The notes beneath the pieces are model-generated. The model saw only the letters and a list, made by a program, of their open reading frames with translations. It was not told where the DNA came from and searched no databases. Shown one piece after another: positions 45,012 to 55,023 of a stretch of 64,000 bases of DNA (position 1 is the stretch's first letter; each line of letters starts with the position of its first letter). The DNA is from CAZMGG01 sp964565715 (lineage in GTDB: Bacteria > Planctomycetota > UBA1135 > UBA2386). Position numbers and translations under genes: made by a program. The DNA is taken from positions 7,899 through 71,898 of the forward strand of contig CAZMGG010000013.1 in NCBI GenBank assembly GCA_964565715.1, read 5' to 3'.

Positions 45012-48000
45012 TCAATCACAGCAGAGGGTGGCGTCGAGGGACAGGCAGGCACTGGCCAGCAGGATCCAGGCGGCGCGTTCGGCCGTCGCGGCCGGATCGG
45101 CGGCGCCGGCCACCTTGGCGGCGTCGTCGGGAGCGGCGGCGAAGCGCTCGCGCCAGGTGCCGAGCGCCGCCAGCAGGGCCTGCCGCGCCGCCGGCTCCGG
45201 CGTGCGGCCGGTGCAGCGGCGGTGCAGATCGGTGAGCCGGCTGTCGTCGTCCCCGGCGGCCGCCAGCGTGCGGTCCGCCAGCGCGCCGGCCGCCGCCACG
45301 AACTGGGGATCGTTCCACAGCACCAGGGCCTGCAACGGCGTGTTGGTGCTGATCCGCTGCACGGTGCAGAACTCGCGGGTCGGCGCGTCGAAGGTCATCA
45401 GGTTGGGCGGCGGACAGGCGCGCTTCCAGTAGGTGTAGAGGCTGCGCCGCCGCAGGTCGTCGCCGCTGCCCGCCTGGTAGTTGCGCGTGTTGGACTGCGG
45501 CATCGCCACCTCCTGCCACAACCCGTCGGGCTGCAGCGGCTTCACCGACGGCCCGCCGAAGCGCTCCGCCAGCAGGCCCGACACGAACAGCGCCTGGTCG
45601 CGGATCTGCTCCGCCGACAGGCGATGGCGCGGGAACGCCGCCAGCCAGCGGTTGTCGGGATCGCGATCCCGCAGGTCCGGCCGCTGCCGGGACGACTGCG
45701 CGAACGTGGCGCTGCCGACGATCAGCCGCAGCACGTGCTGCAGGTCCCAGCCCGATTCGCGCAGCTCCACCGCCAGCCAGTCGAGCAGTTCCGGATGGCT
45801 CGGCCACTCGCCCTGCATGCCGAAGTCGCCCACCGTGCGCACGAGGCCCTGGCCGAACACCTGCTGCCAGAGCCGGTTCACCGCCACCCGCGCGAACAGC
45901 GGGTTGTCCTCGGCGCACAGCCACTGCGCGAGCCCACGCCGGTCGCGCGGCGCCCCCTCGGGCAGGGCCCCCAGCGCCGCCGGCACCGCCCGTTCGACCT
46001 TGCGGCTGAGGTCCGGCTGGTCGTAGGCGCCGCGCTGCAACAGGTAGGTCGGCCGCGGCTCGGCCAGTTCCTGCACCACCATGGTGCGCGGCAGCGCCGC
46101 CTCCAGGGCCGCCACCTGCTTCTGCAGCCCCTCGACCCTGGCCTTCCGTTCGGCGTAGCCCGGCGAGAAACGCAGCCGCCAGCCGAGCGCGATGCGCCGC
46201 TCGGCCTCGGCGTCCCGCGCCGTGCCGGGCAGCAGGATCCGCAGCAGGTCGCCGACCAGTTCCTCGCCGCTGCCATCGCGCCGCAGGTAGCCGCCGGCCA
46301 CGCCGCCGGTGTTCACCACCTTCAGGCAGAGCAGGCTCTCGCCCGCCGGCAGGTCCACCGTGGCCCGGTCCTGATCGGCGGCCGCACCCCGTTCCACCTG
46401 CCGGCCCGCCACCTCGGCGCCGCGCACGAACAGGCGGAAGCCGTCGTCGCTGCCCAGCGCGAACGTCGCCTGCCGCGCGCCCGGCACGAAGAGCCGCTTG
46501 CCGAGGTAGCTGACGTTCAGGCCCTCGGGCAGCGGATTGACCCGCCCGTCCTGCAGCGCCGGATCCTGCCGCCAGGTCTGGTTGCCGAAGCCGAAGTTCT
46601 GCCGCGGGTCGAGCTGCGCCTGCTGCTCGGGCCCATACACCTTCTCCCAGGCCTCCTGCCCCGACGCCGCCGGGAACGGCCCGGTCACGAACCAGAAGCT
46701 GCTCGTCACCGGCAGCAACTCGAGGCCGCCCTCGCCGATCTGGCCCAGCGACAGCCGCACCCGGCCCAGCGCGTGATTGGCGTAGACCGACTGGTAGCGC
46801 AGCCGCACCTGCACCTCGGTGCCGCCGGCATAGCCGAACGGCTCGTCGGCCAGCAGCAGCAGCACCCGGCCGCCGGGCACGTTGTGGGCATCCACCGCCC
46901 AGCCCGCCCCGCGCCCCGACGGCAGCACGTTGCTGGCGGCGAAATCGCCGTTCGGCTGCTCATGGTCGGCCCAGGTCCAGCCCAGCGACACCTGCTTCCG
47001 CTGCTGCGGGTCGGCCACCGACACCGCCTCCACCTCCACCGCCGACAGCACCGCATTGCCGTTGGGCGCCCGGCCGATCCGGCCCGCCGGCAGGCTCTTG
47101 TCCGGCAGCGCCTCCACCAGCAGCAGCCGCAGATCCTGCGCATCGGTCCGCAGCGTGTAGCTGTGGTCGTCCCGCGCCGGATTGGGCCCCGAGGCCAGCA
47201 CCGAGCCGTCCTCCAGCACCGTCATCCGCGCGCCGCCGCTGGCGCTCGCGCCCTGCAGCCGCACCGGCGGCCACTGCACCCCGCTCCGTTCCAGCATGGC
47301 GGCCCGGAACGCGGCGGCCTCCGCCTCCTCGCCCGGCACCGGCTCCTCCAGCGCCGCCCGCGCCGCCGCCAGTTCCTCCTGCAGCCGCGCCTGTTCCCGT
47401 TCCTGCTCCTCGCTCGGCACCACCAGGAACGGCTCGTGCGCCCGGTTCGGATCCGGCTGCTGGCTGTAGAGCCCCGGCTGGTCCACCGAGTTGAAGAAGC
47501 CGTAGAAGCGGTAGAAGTCCTCGTGCGAGATCGGGTCGTACTTGTGCTCGTGGCAGCGCGCGCAGCCCACCGTCAGCCCGAGGAACACCGAGCCCACCGT
47601 GCTGGCCCGGTCCACCGCGTACTCGACCAGATATTCCTCCGAGATGGCGCCGCCCTCGTCGGTGGTGACGTGCGCCCGCAGGAAGCCGGTGGCGACCTTC
47701 TGCGCCCGCGTGCTGCCCTCCAGCAGGTCGCCGGCCAGCTGCTCGGTGACGAAGCGGTCGTAGGGCATGTTCTGCCGGAACGCCTCCAGCACCCAGTCGC
47801 GATACGGCCACAGCTGCCAGCCCGCGTCGGTGTGGATGCCGATGGTGTCGGCGTAGCGCGCCGCATCCAGCCACGGCCGCGCGAAGTGCTCGGCCGCCCG
47901 GCTGCGGTAGGGCTCCTCGCCGAGCAGCCGCGTCGCCAGCCTCGCCACCCGGTCCGCGCCGGCATCGCCGACGAACGCATCGATCTCCGCCGGCGTCGGC

Positions 48001-48581
48001 GGCAGGCCGGTCAGCGTCAGATGGATCCGCCGGCACAGCGTCTCGGGATCCGCCGCCTTGGACGGCAGCACGCCCTGCCGTTCCAGTTCCTGCAGCACGA
48101 AGCGGTCGATCGGGTTCTGCGGCCAGTCGCCCGCCACCTCGGGCAGCGCCGGCCGCACCGGCCGGACGAACGACCAGTGCGGCTCGTACTCGGCGCCTTC
48201 CTGGATCCACGTGCGCAGCAGTTCCTTCTCCGCCGGGCTGAGCGGGCGCTTGCCGGCGTGCGGCGGCGGCATCACATCGTCGGGATCGTCGGTGGCGATC
48301 CGCCGCCAGAGTTCACTGCGCTCCGGGTCGCCCGGCACGATGGCTGTGACGCCCTTCCGTTCGGCGGTGGCGCTCTGCCGGTCATCGAGCCGCAGATCCC
48401 GTTCGCGGGTGGCCGGGTCGGGGCCGTGGCAGGTGAAGCAGCGATCGGCCAGGATCGGCCGGATGTCGCGGTCGTAGCGCACCTTGGCACCGGCAGGCTG
48501 CGGCGCGGGCCCGGACGCGGCGGCCACCGCCAGGAGGGCGGCCGGAACCGCGAACAGGAGCCGGAGGGCGGGTTTCGGCAT
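45012..48581 (-). CDS. PSD1 / planctomycete cytochrome c protein (DUF1549-DUF1553)
   Basis: 1189 residues with signal peptide MPKPALRLLFAVPAALLAVAA. Domain order: N-terminal PSCyt1 cytochrome (RCFTCHGPDP, heme CxxCH; DDVMPPPHAGKRPLSP with the Met ligand), DUF1549/PSCyt2 (NPIDRFVLQELERQG to GLTVGCARCHEHKYDPI, a second CxxCH), a central insert with PA14- or CBM-like beta domains (TFALGSDDGFRLFVRGAEV), and DUF1553/PSD1 (NRLWQQVFGQGLVRTVGDFG, RHRLSAEQIRDQALFVSGLL, QRISTNTPLQALVLWND). Periplasmic and probably di-heme. It leads a three- or four-gene operon with DUF1501 and the DUF2231-cytochrome protein. Confidence 0.93.
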   Translation of the reverse strand: MPKPALRLLFAVPAALLAVAAASGPAPQPAGAKVRYDRDIRPILADRCFTCHGPDPATRERDLRLDDRQSATAERKGVTAIVPGDPERSELWRRIATDDPDDVMPPPHAGKRPLSPAEKELLRTWIQEGAEYEPHWSFVRPVRPALPEVAGDWPQNPIDRFVLQELERQGVLPSKAADPETLCRRIHLTLTGLPPTPAEIDAFVGDAGADRVARLATRLLGEEPYRSRAAEHFARPWLDAARYADTIGIHTDAGWQLWPYRDWVLEAFRQNMPYDRFVTEQLAGDLLEGSTRAQKVATGFLRAHVTTDEGGAISEEYLVEYAVDRASTVGSVFLGLTVGCARCHEHKYDPISHEDFYRFYGFFNSVDQPGLYSQQPDPNRAHEPFLVVPSEEQEREQARLQEELAAARAALEEPVPGEEAEAAAFRAAMLERSGVQWPPVRLQGASASGGARMTVLEDGSVLASGPNPARDDHSYTLRTDAQDLRLLLVEALPDKSLPAGRIGRAPNGNAVLSAVEVEAVSVADPQQRKQVSLGWTWADHEQPNGDFAASNVLPSGRGAGWAVDAHNVPGGRVLLLLADEPFGYAGGTEVQVRLRYQSVYANHALGRVRLSLGQIGEGGLELLPVTSSFWFVTGPFPAASGQEAWEKVYGPEQQAQLDPRQNFGFGNQTWRQDPALQDGRVNPLPEGLNVSYLGKRLFVPGARQATFALGSDDGFRLFVRGAEVAGRQVERGAAADQDRATVDLPAGESLLCLKVVNTGGVAGGYLRRDGSGEELVGDLLRILLPGTARDAEAERRIALGWRLRFSPGYAERKARVEGLQKQVAALEAALPRTMVVQELAEPRPTYLLQRGAYDQPDLSRKVERAVPAALGALPEGAPRDRRGLAQWLCAEDNPLFARVAVNRLWQQVFGQGLVRTVGDFGMQGEWPSHPELLDWLAVELRESGWDLQHVLRLIVGSATFAQSSRQRPDLRDRDPDNRWLAAFPRHRLSAEQIRDQALFVSGLLAERFGGPSVKPLQPDGLWQEVAMPQSNTRNYQAGSGDDLRRRSLYTYWKRACPPPNLMTFDAPTREFCTVQRISTNTPLQALVLWNDPQFVAAAGALADRTLAAAGDDDSRLTDLHRRCTGRTPEPAARQALLAALGTWRERFAAAPDDAAKVAGAADPAATAERAAWILLASACLSLDATLCCD

Positions 48582-48599
48582 GGTCGGGGGCGCCGCGTG

Positions 48600-49089
48600 G
48601 GCAACGCGGCGCGGCGCGCATCATCGGGATGGGCATGGCCCCGGGCAACCGGGCAACCAGCTGAGGGTGGGATCCACGCCGAGCCGCATCCGGCTCCGCC
48701 CGTCGCCGCGCCATGGTCGTCGCGGCCGTTCCGGGGAGCGTCAGGCAGAACTGGTGCTGGGTCCGCCGGATCCGGACCTGCGCAGAATCGACGTCCAGGA
48801 CGGCCGCCGCAACGGCTGCATCGAAGGCGCTGATCGCCTCTTCTCCATGCAGCGTTCCGTCCGCACGTCGTCGGCGCACGACGGCGAACGCACGCCCGAG
48901 CGCCTCCCGCCAGGACCGCGCCGCCGCCTCGCTGCTGAAGTCGACCTCGACGCGCACGGCCGCATCCTCCCACCACGCCCGCAGGACCGTGAATGCGCCC
49001 GGTGCGCGCCGGTGGGCCCGCCGCCAGCGGCCAATGGCTCCGTGCCACCAGCCGCCGCCGCCAGACCTTCGGCATGATCCGTACCGCAC
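48600..49089 (-). other. gene-poor stretch with a weak ORF
   Basis: Between the PSD1 gene and the small membrane protein lie 527 bases without a clear gene. One minus-strand frame gives a protein-like segment (RVEVDFSSEAAARSWREALGRAF, AISAFDAAVAAAVLDVDSAQVRI, read as short pieces) from about 48990 to 48690, then turns into shadow-like sequence and overlaps the PSD1 gene in another frame. It could be a short hypothetical or a decayed gene end. No Shine-Dalgarno or family recognised. Confidence 0.25.
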
Positions 49090-49108
49090 GCGTCGCCGAT
49101 CCGCACAG

Positions 49109-49465
49109 TCATCTACCAGCTATGTCCACGATGGTGATCTCGTCACGCGGCCCCTTCAGGTGCAAGCGCACGCAATTCTCATCCACCAGAATGCGGCAGC
49201 CGACGATCGTCCTTCCGCTCAACAATGGCCCGATGAGCCGCTCGATTTCCCCAAGCTTCGGTGGCTCACCTGCCTCACGAGTCATGAGTATCAGTTTTGT
49301 GGCTGCGTGCCTCAACACCGACTCCCTCACGGAATCGGACATTCGAGGATAATCGCTTCCGGCATGCGACCACGGGAGGGCATGCAACACCACGACGATC
49401 AGGGCCGCTATGCCCAGCAGGGCGCAAGCTTCGCCCGGCCTAAGCTGTTGCCCATGCCATTTCAT
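49109..49465 (-). CDS. small single-pass membrane protein, hypothetical
   Basis: 118 residues. The N-terminal segment ACALLGIAALIVVVLHALPW is a membrane anchor. The outer or cytosolic part has a mixed alpha/beta character (VRESVLRHAATKLILMTREAGEPPKLGEIERLI, read as helices, then IVGCRILVDENCVRLHLKG). It overlaps the stop of the lipoprotein at 49462-51078 by 4 bases, so the two are coupled. Not recognised. Confidence 0.6.
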   Translation of the reverse strand: MKWHGQQLRPGEACALLGIAALIVVVLHALPWSHAGSDYPRMSDSVRESVLRHAATKLILMTREAGEPPKLGEIERLIGPLLSGRTIVGCRILVDENCVRLHLKGPRDEITIVDIAGR

Positions 49466-51078
49466 GGGAGGCCATCAGCTGCTGCACACTTTCCGCTTGC
49501 TCCACACACCAGAAATACTTGTGCCCGGTCCAAAAAGGCTTGATGCTGGCATTCCACACAAGACATCTTGGGGAGGTGAACACTCGAACTCATGGATGGC
49601 AGACGACGCCAGGACGTCTCGATCACGAAGACCTGCTCATCCGGACCCGCACCGACCTCGATCTCGGCGGGCTCCGATCCGACCACCACCGAGTCCCAAC
49701 GCCAGCGCGGACGCAGGCGGAGCACGACCCGGTACCGACCCACCGCGGGGGCGAGCCACAGCGCATCCTCGCTCAGCAGCGATCCCGGAGCACCCACCAC
49801 AACCGGTTCACCAGCGACCGCCTCGCACGGAACGAGGTCGACCCCGAGGACATGCCCTGGTGGAGCATTCCTGCTGCTGGCCGAGCCGAGCCGCAGACGG
49901 ACCTGGTGCCCTCCCGTCAGCAGGATCCTCTCGCCATCCCGCCGCGGCCCCCGGGGCACCGCCTGGTAGCCAGGGACCTGGAAGCCGATCATGGGCGTCG
50001 CGTCTTCCGGCGGCACCGGCCATTGGACGACACCACGCTCCATGGGAGTACGCACGCCGACATCCGAGACCAGCACGATGCAAGCCGTCCCCGCGGCAGG
50101 TCGTAGGGCCACGTCGGCGAGTTCGAAGCGCACGGTCGACGAGGTGCGGGCATCGGCAAACGTCTCGATCGCGCAGTCCTCGACGTCATCGGCAGCCCCG
50201 GCCACCCTCGTCACGGGGCCGAGCATCCTGCCGCTCTCGCGATCGCTCGCCCACAACCGCTGGGGCTCTCGCCCAACGTGCCGCACCTCGAACAGCCCAG
50301 CTGGCCCGACGGCCCCCCGGAGACGCGGCGCCGCGGCACTCCACGCCACCTCGGACTCTGCGTGGACCACGACATCCTGCGCTGCCATTCCGCTCCGCAG
50401 CGCGACCGTGCCACGAATCCTCCTGCCCACTTCCAGGACGATCAGATCAGCAGGCCGTCCCACGTAAGGCGCGTGCCCCGGATGCTGGACCGTCACCGAC
50501 GACCGAGCCCCCGACGCACCCAGCCGCCGAAGATCGAAGCGCCCATGGGCGTCGGTGGACACGGCAAGGTCCAGGCCCGCTCCGTCGCCGGCGCTCACCC
50601 ACGCTCCCGCGACGACCCGATCGATCTGGTCGACTACGGCACCACGCATGCCGAAGTCCTCCGGGGCCATCGCCACCTCGCCCAGGCTGGCGGCGCCATC
50701 GTCCGCCGGCGGCAATGCCAGGCGCCCGCTGAGCCAGGAACTGCCGTCCTTGTCATCGACCGCGAGGACACAACGGGAGAGGGGTTCGATGCCCGTATCG
50801 CCCGGTACATGGAATGAAAACCGGCCGGTCGGATCCACCTCGAGTCCACATCGACCTCCTTCGGCCAACAGCACTTCGCCGACGGCCCCAGCTGGCGGGA
50901 CCTGGACTCCCATGAGCCGACCGGTCACGCGCAGATCCAGGGACCTCACGTGCGTGGTCTGGATCCTGTCGAGCGCACGTCCGCCAGCGCACCCGCCGGC
51001 TGGCAGCACCATCGTCAATGCAAGCAGCAGGGCGGACCGACCATGACGCCATGCGATCGTGTTGTCGTTCGGTGGCAT
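49462..51078 (-). CDS. lipoprotein with carboxypeptidase-regulatory-like beta domains
   Basis: 538 residues. Signal with lipobox near residue 30 (LLLALTMVLPAGGCAGG). The body contains repeated beta-sandwich segments of the carboxypeptidase-regulatory/SdrD-B type: RLMGVQVPPAGAVGEVLLAEGG, MRGAVVDQIDRVVAGAWVSAGDGAG, STDAHGRFDLRRLGASGARS and IRGTVALRSGMAAQDVVVHAES. Such proteins are typically surface-attached in planctomycetes. Cysteines near the C-terminus (MSCVECQHQ) are unusual for the type. Translation is coupled to the small membrane protein downstream and starts just 2 bases after the AAA ATPase stop at 51081. Confidence 0.75.
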   Translation of the reverse strand: MPPNDNTIAWRHGRSALLLALTMVLPAGGCAGGRALDRIQTTHVRSLDLRVTGRLMGVQVPPAGAVGEVLLAEGGRCGLEVDPTGRFSFHVPGDTGIEPLSRCVLAVDDKDGSSWLSGRLALPPADDGAASLGEVAMAPEDFGMRGAVVDQIDRVVAGAWVSAGDGAGLDLAVSTDAHGRFDLRRLGASGARSSVTVQHPGHAPYVGRPADLIVLEVGRRIRGTVALRSGMAAQDVVVHAESEVAWSAAAPRLRGAVGPAGLFEVRHVGREPQRLWASDRESGRMLGPVTRVAGAADDVEDCAIETFADARTSSTVRFELADVALRPAAGTACIVLVSDVGVRTPMERGVVQWPVPPEDATPMIGFQVPGYQAVPRGPRRDGERILLTGGHQVRLRLGSASSRNAPPGHVLGVDLVPCEAVAGEPVVVGAPGSLLSEDALWLAPAVGRYRVVLRLRPRWRWDSVVVGSEPAEIEVGAGPDEQVFVIETSWRRLPSMSSSVHLPKMSCVECQHQAFLDRAQVFLVCGASGKCAAADGLP

Positions 51079-51080
51079 GA

Positions 51081-51839
51081 TCAGTCCTGACGACCATCCG
51101 CCTGCATGTGCCGCCAGTAGAGTTCCGGATTCTCGAGGATGCCGCGGGTCACCTGGTAGTGGGATGTCTCGTCAAGACTCACAGGCTCGATCCGGCCTCG
51201 ATCGAACGAGAGCAACGTGGCACCGGGAAACGTGAGCATGATCGGCGAGTGGGTGGCGATGATCATCTGCACCTCCTGGCTCCGGCACAGCTCGGCCATC
51301 CGGACCAACAATGCCAGTTGACGCTGGGGCGACAGGGCAGCCTCGGGCTCGTCCATGAGGACCATGCCTGGGCACATCCAGGAGGCGAACACGGCGAGGA
51401 ACGCCTCCCCGTGGGATCGGGTATGCAGCGACCGGCCGCCGTAGCGGGCGAACGGGTCCCCATTGAAGTCAAGATCCTGGGCGCGGGCCTCGAGCAACGA
51501 CGCGAAGCCGGCCTGGAACTCAGCCCGGAAGAAGTACCCATCCCGCGGCTTCCGGGCGAAGCTGCCGATGAGGTAGGGCAGCAGATCGCTCTCTGCCTGC
51601 GCGCCTCGTTCGTCGGCCAGCTCGTTGCGACCGCCCACGGTGACCGGCAACCCGCAGAGAGCGGCAACCGCCTCGAGGAGGGTCGACTTGCCGGTCCCGT
51701 TCTCGCCGACGAAGAACGTGACCTTCGTCTCGAACGAGACATCGAGACCACGGAGGAAGGGGAGCGAGCCGGGGAATCGGGTGTCGTCGACCTCGACGCC
51801 AGGCCGCAGCGCGACCTGCCTGAGGAACGGTGCACTCAT
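51081..51839 (-). CDS. SMC/ABC-like AAA ATPase (AAA_21/23 type)
   Basis: 252 residues. Walker A GENGTGKSTLLEAV (about residues 45-53), a lid insertion with no coiled coil, signature-like region, Walker B CPGMVLMDEPEAALSPQRQ (DEPE) and IIATHSPIMLTFPGA (H-loop). This is the compact predicted-ATPase group related to AbiEii/OLD and to ABC domains rather than to AAA+. Many relatives belong to defence or TA loci, but no nuclease or partner gene is adjacent here; the neighbours are lipoproteins. Confidence 0.85.
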   Translation of the reverse strand: MSAPFLRQVALRPGVEVDDTRFPGSLPFLRGLDVSFETKVTFFVGENGTGKSTLLEAVAALCGLPVTVGGRNELADERGAQAESDLLPYLIGSFARKPRDGYFFRAEFQAGFASLLEARAQDLDFNGDPFARYGGRSLHTRSHGEAFLAVFASWMCPGMVLMDEPEAALSPQRQLALLVRMAELCRSQEVQMIIATHSPIMLTFPGATLLSFDRGRIEPVSLDETSHYQVTRGILENPELYWRHMQADGRQD

Positions 51840-52298
51840 CGGTCACCGCGGTCCATGACGCGGGCGCGTGCCAGTTCGAGCCTGGTGTGCAATGCCATCT
51901 CCATGCGAGGCTCGCAGGATAGCCAACCCCGAGCCCCAGGCAACCACCCCAGCCTGGCTGCTTGGCCCTACCTTCTACCGAGGTCCGCTCGCTGTGGATG
52001 CCGGCGGACGCCATTTTCCCCTTCGCTGCGCTCCCAAAGCAAGGACCTCCTGCGAAGTCGGCTGGCACGACTTGCGTAGGATCGAAGAGATCCCACCGAG
52101 ACCTCAAACAAGCGAACTCGGGGCTGCCAATTTGACGGGGAGGGCGATGCCGATCGCGGCAAAAGATGAGCGGAACTCCCCCCCGTGCCGCAGCGCGGCA
52201 AGTGCTGGTTCAGGTTGTTCATGTTTGTGAGAGGAGCCTCGAGGCAGGTTGGTCGTGGTGGACCGCGGCGTCCGTACCGCGGCTTCAGGGCGAGGTCG
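51840..52298. other. 459-base gene-free stretch
   Basis: No convincing gene. Features: CCGCGG repeated around CGTCCGTA (near 52263-52283) as an inverted repeat just beyond the transposase stop, which could be part of an IS end or a terminator. The stretch marks the border of the accessory region and probably includes the end of the IS1380 fragment, but no terminal inverted repeat could be paired because the other end is missing. Confidence 0.4.
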
Positions 52299-53330
52299 TC
52301 AGCAGCGCAACGCGCGCAGACCCTCGACGCCGCGGAACAGGGCGGGGAGCCATCTGTTGTAGGCCAGCAGCCGGAAGACGATGCGACGGCCAGTCTTCAC
52401 GATCTGCGCGGGGATGTGGATCAGCGCGTTGCGAAAGGTGCGGAACTCCATGCGCAGGAGGGATCGCTGCTCGTCTTGGTACCGATCGCGCCAACGACCA
52501 GAGGTCGGCAACAGCAGGGCGAACCAGGCCTTCATGCTCCATGCGAGCGATGTCATCACCATGAAGGCCCAGTTGCTGACGAGGGTGTCGACCGGCGCGC
52601 GCAGCGCGCGGACGTCGCCCTTCAGCTGGGCGTTCAGGTTCTCCTGGTTGCAGCGATCGTTGGCCGTGGCGACAACTTCGGCGATCGTCAAGTCGCGGCG
52701 GTTGGTGATGTAGAAGAAGTAGCGCGTCTCTGGGTAGAGCAACTTCTGGCCGCGCTCCACGGTGATGGTCTTCTTCAGCACTACCATCCGGTACGTGATG
52801 TCGCAGGCTGTCGGTTGGTAGTCGAGCTCGGCAACGTCCTCCTTCACGAGGTGATAATTGAGGTACTCCTTCTGCTCGACGATGGCCGCCTTGACGTTCT
52901 CGCGTGGCGTGCGTGGCTCGGTCTTGACCTCGTAGCGGGGCTGCCGCTCCAGCCGTTGCCAGGCCTTCTCCGGCAGGGATTCGGCCTTCTCCACGAGGTT
53001 GGGACAAGCGTCGTAACCGAACACGAGCTGCACGCCCTGGCGGTGCCAGCGATCCAGATGCTGGGTCTGCGAGAAATCGGTGTCACCACGCAGGAGCACA
53101 CTCTTGAAGCCTGCCTGCCGTGCCAGCGCGATGGCCTGATCGAGGCGCTCGGCGGCGCCCTGCTGCGAACTGACGTTGGCGCCGCGGTTGACGAGGTAGA
53201 GCGGCTCGCCGGTGTTGGCCAGCGAAACGACCAACACGTTGAAGCCCCACGTGCCCTTGTAGGACACGCCGATGCCTTCCTTGCACTCACCGCCCGTCGC
53301 GACTTCGGTGCCGTCGGCGTTGCCACGACG
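52299..53330 (-). mobile_element. IS1380-family transposase, N-terminal half missing
   Basis: The frame ends at 52299 and is homologous to IS1380-type DDE transposases over ~340 residues: GNADGTEVATGGECKEG, VSYKGTWGFNVLVVSLANTGE, VLLRGDTDFSQTQHLDRW (catalytic Asp), DYQPTACDITYRMVVLKK, YFFYITNRRDLT, NDRCNQENLNAQLKGDVRAL (catalytic Glu region) and LVSNWAFMVMTSLAWS. Homology begins abruptly near 53330, so the first part including the first catalytic Asp is lost. The left joint lies in the exported protein at 53331-53881. No intact terminal repeats seen: a non-autonomous relic. Confidence 0.85.
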
Positions 53331-53881
53331 CCTGGAAACAGGACTCGCTCGGCCTCCGCCGCGATCGAGCGTACGACGGGATGTGCACCCTCACGGAGTG
53401 CGCCGCCATGCAACCCTCCAACCACCCCGCGCATGCCACCCTCCATCGCCACGCGTAGTGCAAGGACCTGACGCACCGGGTCCGCGCCGACCGATCCGGT
53501 CGAGGTGCGACCGGCGATGACGTCGCGCAGCCCGACCACGCTCATGGGCAGGCCCATCCGCGAGGCCGTCCGACTGGCCGAGTCCGCCGACGGTCCGCCC
53601 GCGAGCAGCAGGGCCACCGCGGCGAACGCATCTGCCCGGTGCCCACCTGAGCGCAGTTCGGCGATGACCTCGCCGAGGATCTGCCGCGTGTCCTGGTCCC
53701 GCCTGTCGAGTTCGTGCCCGACGGCCAGTCGCTCGTCGGCAGGCGTCATGCGCAGGCTCCCGTCCGCTTCGTGTACGAACAGCACGGGTAGCACCGTGGT
53801 GGATTCCTGCGCAGGTAGGCAGGCACTGGGGACGCCAGCGACAAAGCACAGCGGGATCGCACGGAATGCTCGCAGTCTCAT
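53331..53881 (-). pseudogene. exported protein truncated at IS1380 joint
   Basis: From the ATG at 53881 the frame reads MRLRAFRAIPLCFVAGVPSACLPAQ, a signal peptide, then about 160 residues with helical character (ADERLAVGHELDRRDQDTRQILGEVIAELRSGG; SMVVG-like MSVVGLRDVIAGRTS). Near 53331 it passes out of frame into transposase sequence, so the 3' end is lost. No Shine-Dalgarno precedes the ATG. The frame is open upstream and joins the sigma-head fragment at 53906-54222 in frame, resembling the fusion at 55767-57080. Confidence 0.6.
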
Positions 53882-53905
53882 GTGAGTTGTCACATCACAG
53901 ATCCT

Positions 53906-54222
53906 CTTCCTTCCGTACATCTCGCGCCAGGGCCTATATCCCGCCGCAGCTTCGAAGTTCCAGCGACTGCTCCTCGGCCAGCGCACAGCGCCGACCATGT
54001 TCGATCCGACCTTCCTTCGCACATCTCGTGCCAGGGACTCTTGCCCCGCCGCAGGATCGAAGTCCAGCGACTGCTCCTTGGCCAGCGCGCAGAGCCGACC
54101 ATGGTCGATGCCGACACGGCGCAGGATGATCGCGCCGTGCCTCTCCAGCTCGCCAAGGCTCAGGGACCGCCATTCCGGTCCACGCGCCACGCGCCACGAT
54201 CCGCAAGCAAGTCTCCTGGATC
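53906..54222 (-). repeat. sigma-head fragment with internal tandem duplication
   Basis: A partial copy of the N-terminal (region 2) half of the sigma-like gene (see 60128-60721). It starts within the IQETCLRIVARG segment and runs to the linker, where a ~95-base piece is repeated in tandem (about 53913-54007 diverged, 54014-54108 closer). A 9-base insertion duplicates GCGCGTGGC. The frame continues into the exported protein at 53331-53881. The first ~45 codons and region 4 are absent. Confidence 0.75.
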
Positions 54223-54258
54223 CCGTGCGTGGTCGTGATACCCCGATCTCCTACACGC

Positions 54259-54948
54259 TCAAGGCCACACCTGGAGGTGCCGCGCCAAGAGCGCGAGCAT
54301 GCAGCCCACCAACCCTACGTAATGCCGCGCGACGCCGCAGCAGGCCGCGATCGCCGTGGTCCCCGCAGCCCAGATCCACGACCACCGGTGGAACGGCTCA
54401 TCGTGGATCACGTTCCGGATCAGCACCTGGCTGAGCAGGACGGCGGCGATGTACAGGACTGCGGTCGCGAGGATCGCGCACCCAGCGCCATGCGTCGATC
54501 GCAGCATGCGCCAGACGATGCCCCAGAAGATGACGGCCTCCGCGCACGCGCGCCCGGCCACCCACGCGACGACCTCCGCGATCTGCGTCCACTCCAGCTC
54601 TGCCGCCACGGAGCGCGTGACGTACCCGTTCCACCCGCGCGAGATGGCGGATGCGTGCAACCAACCCATCAAACAGACACCGGCCACGAACATCAGTCCA
54701 GCCGCCCAGCGCACTCGGCATCCCAGCACGGGAGCCGGCACGAGGGGGCCCGTCCTGCGTCGGCCGGCCACGACCAGCACCGCCAGCATCAGGATGCACG
54801 CGAGCTCCAAAGTCGCATCGGTGAGCCATGCAAGGGACAGGTCCAGGACCATCAGCGCGAGGATGTAGATTCCGGCCACGCCGACCAGCCCCACGGCCAT
54901 CCACGACCGCCCTTCGCCCTCCGCAGTCCCACCTTCGTCCATCGCCAT
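54259..54948 (-). CDS. polytopic membrane protein, cassette-associated
   Basis: 229 residues with five or six hydrophobic helices (VGLVGVAGIYILALMVLDLSL; LELACILMLAVLVVAG; AAGLMFVAGVCLMGWLHA; AEAVIFWGIVWRML; AVLYIAAVLLSQVLI; TAIAACCGVARHYVGLVGCML). Not a recognised family. It follows the lipoprotein gene at 55024-55779 on the same strand with a 75-base gap, so it is the last gene of the tail in cassette A. A ~110-base fragment of a paralogue (ACAEAVIFWGI..RMLRSTHGAG..ILATAV) survives at about 61005-61115. Confidence 0.6.
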   Translation of the reverse strand: MAMDEGGTAEGEGRSWMAVGLVGVAGIYILALMVLDLSLAWLTDATLELACILMLAVLVVAGRRRTGPLVPAPVLGCRVRWAAGLMFVAGVCLMGWLHASAISRGWNGYVTRSVAAELEWTQIAEVVAWVAGRACAEAVIFWGIVWRMLRSTHGAGCAILATAVLYIAAVLLSQVLIRNVIHDEPFHRWSWIWAAGTTAIAACCGVARHYVGLVGCMLALLARHLQVWP

Positions 54949-55023
54949 GCAAGTCTATCCTCCCGGAGGGATTTGCCGATTCTGACGGCACGAGCTGCGC
55001 ACCCTTCGATTCATCCCTGGGCC

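Noticed and set aside
51081..51839. AAA ATPase as part of a two-gene defence system (OLD/Gabija/PARIS type)
   Set aside because: No nuclease, Toprim or other effector gene is adjacent; flanking genes are a lipoprotein and a gene-free stretch.
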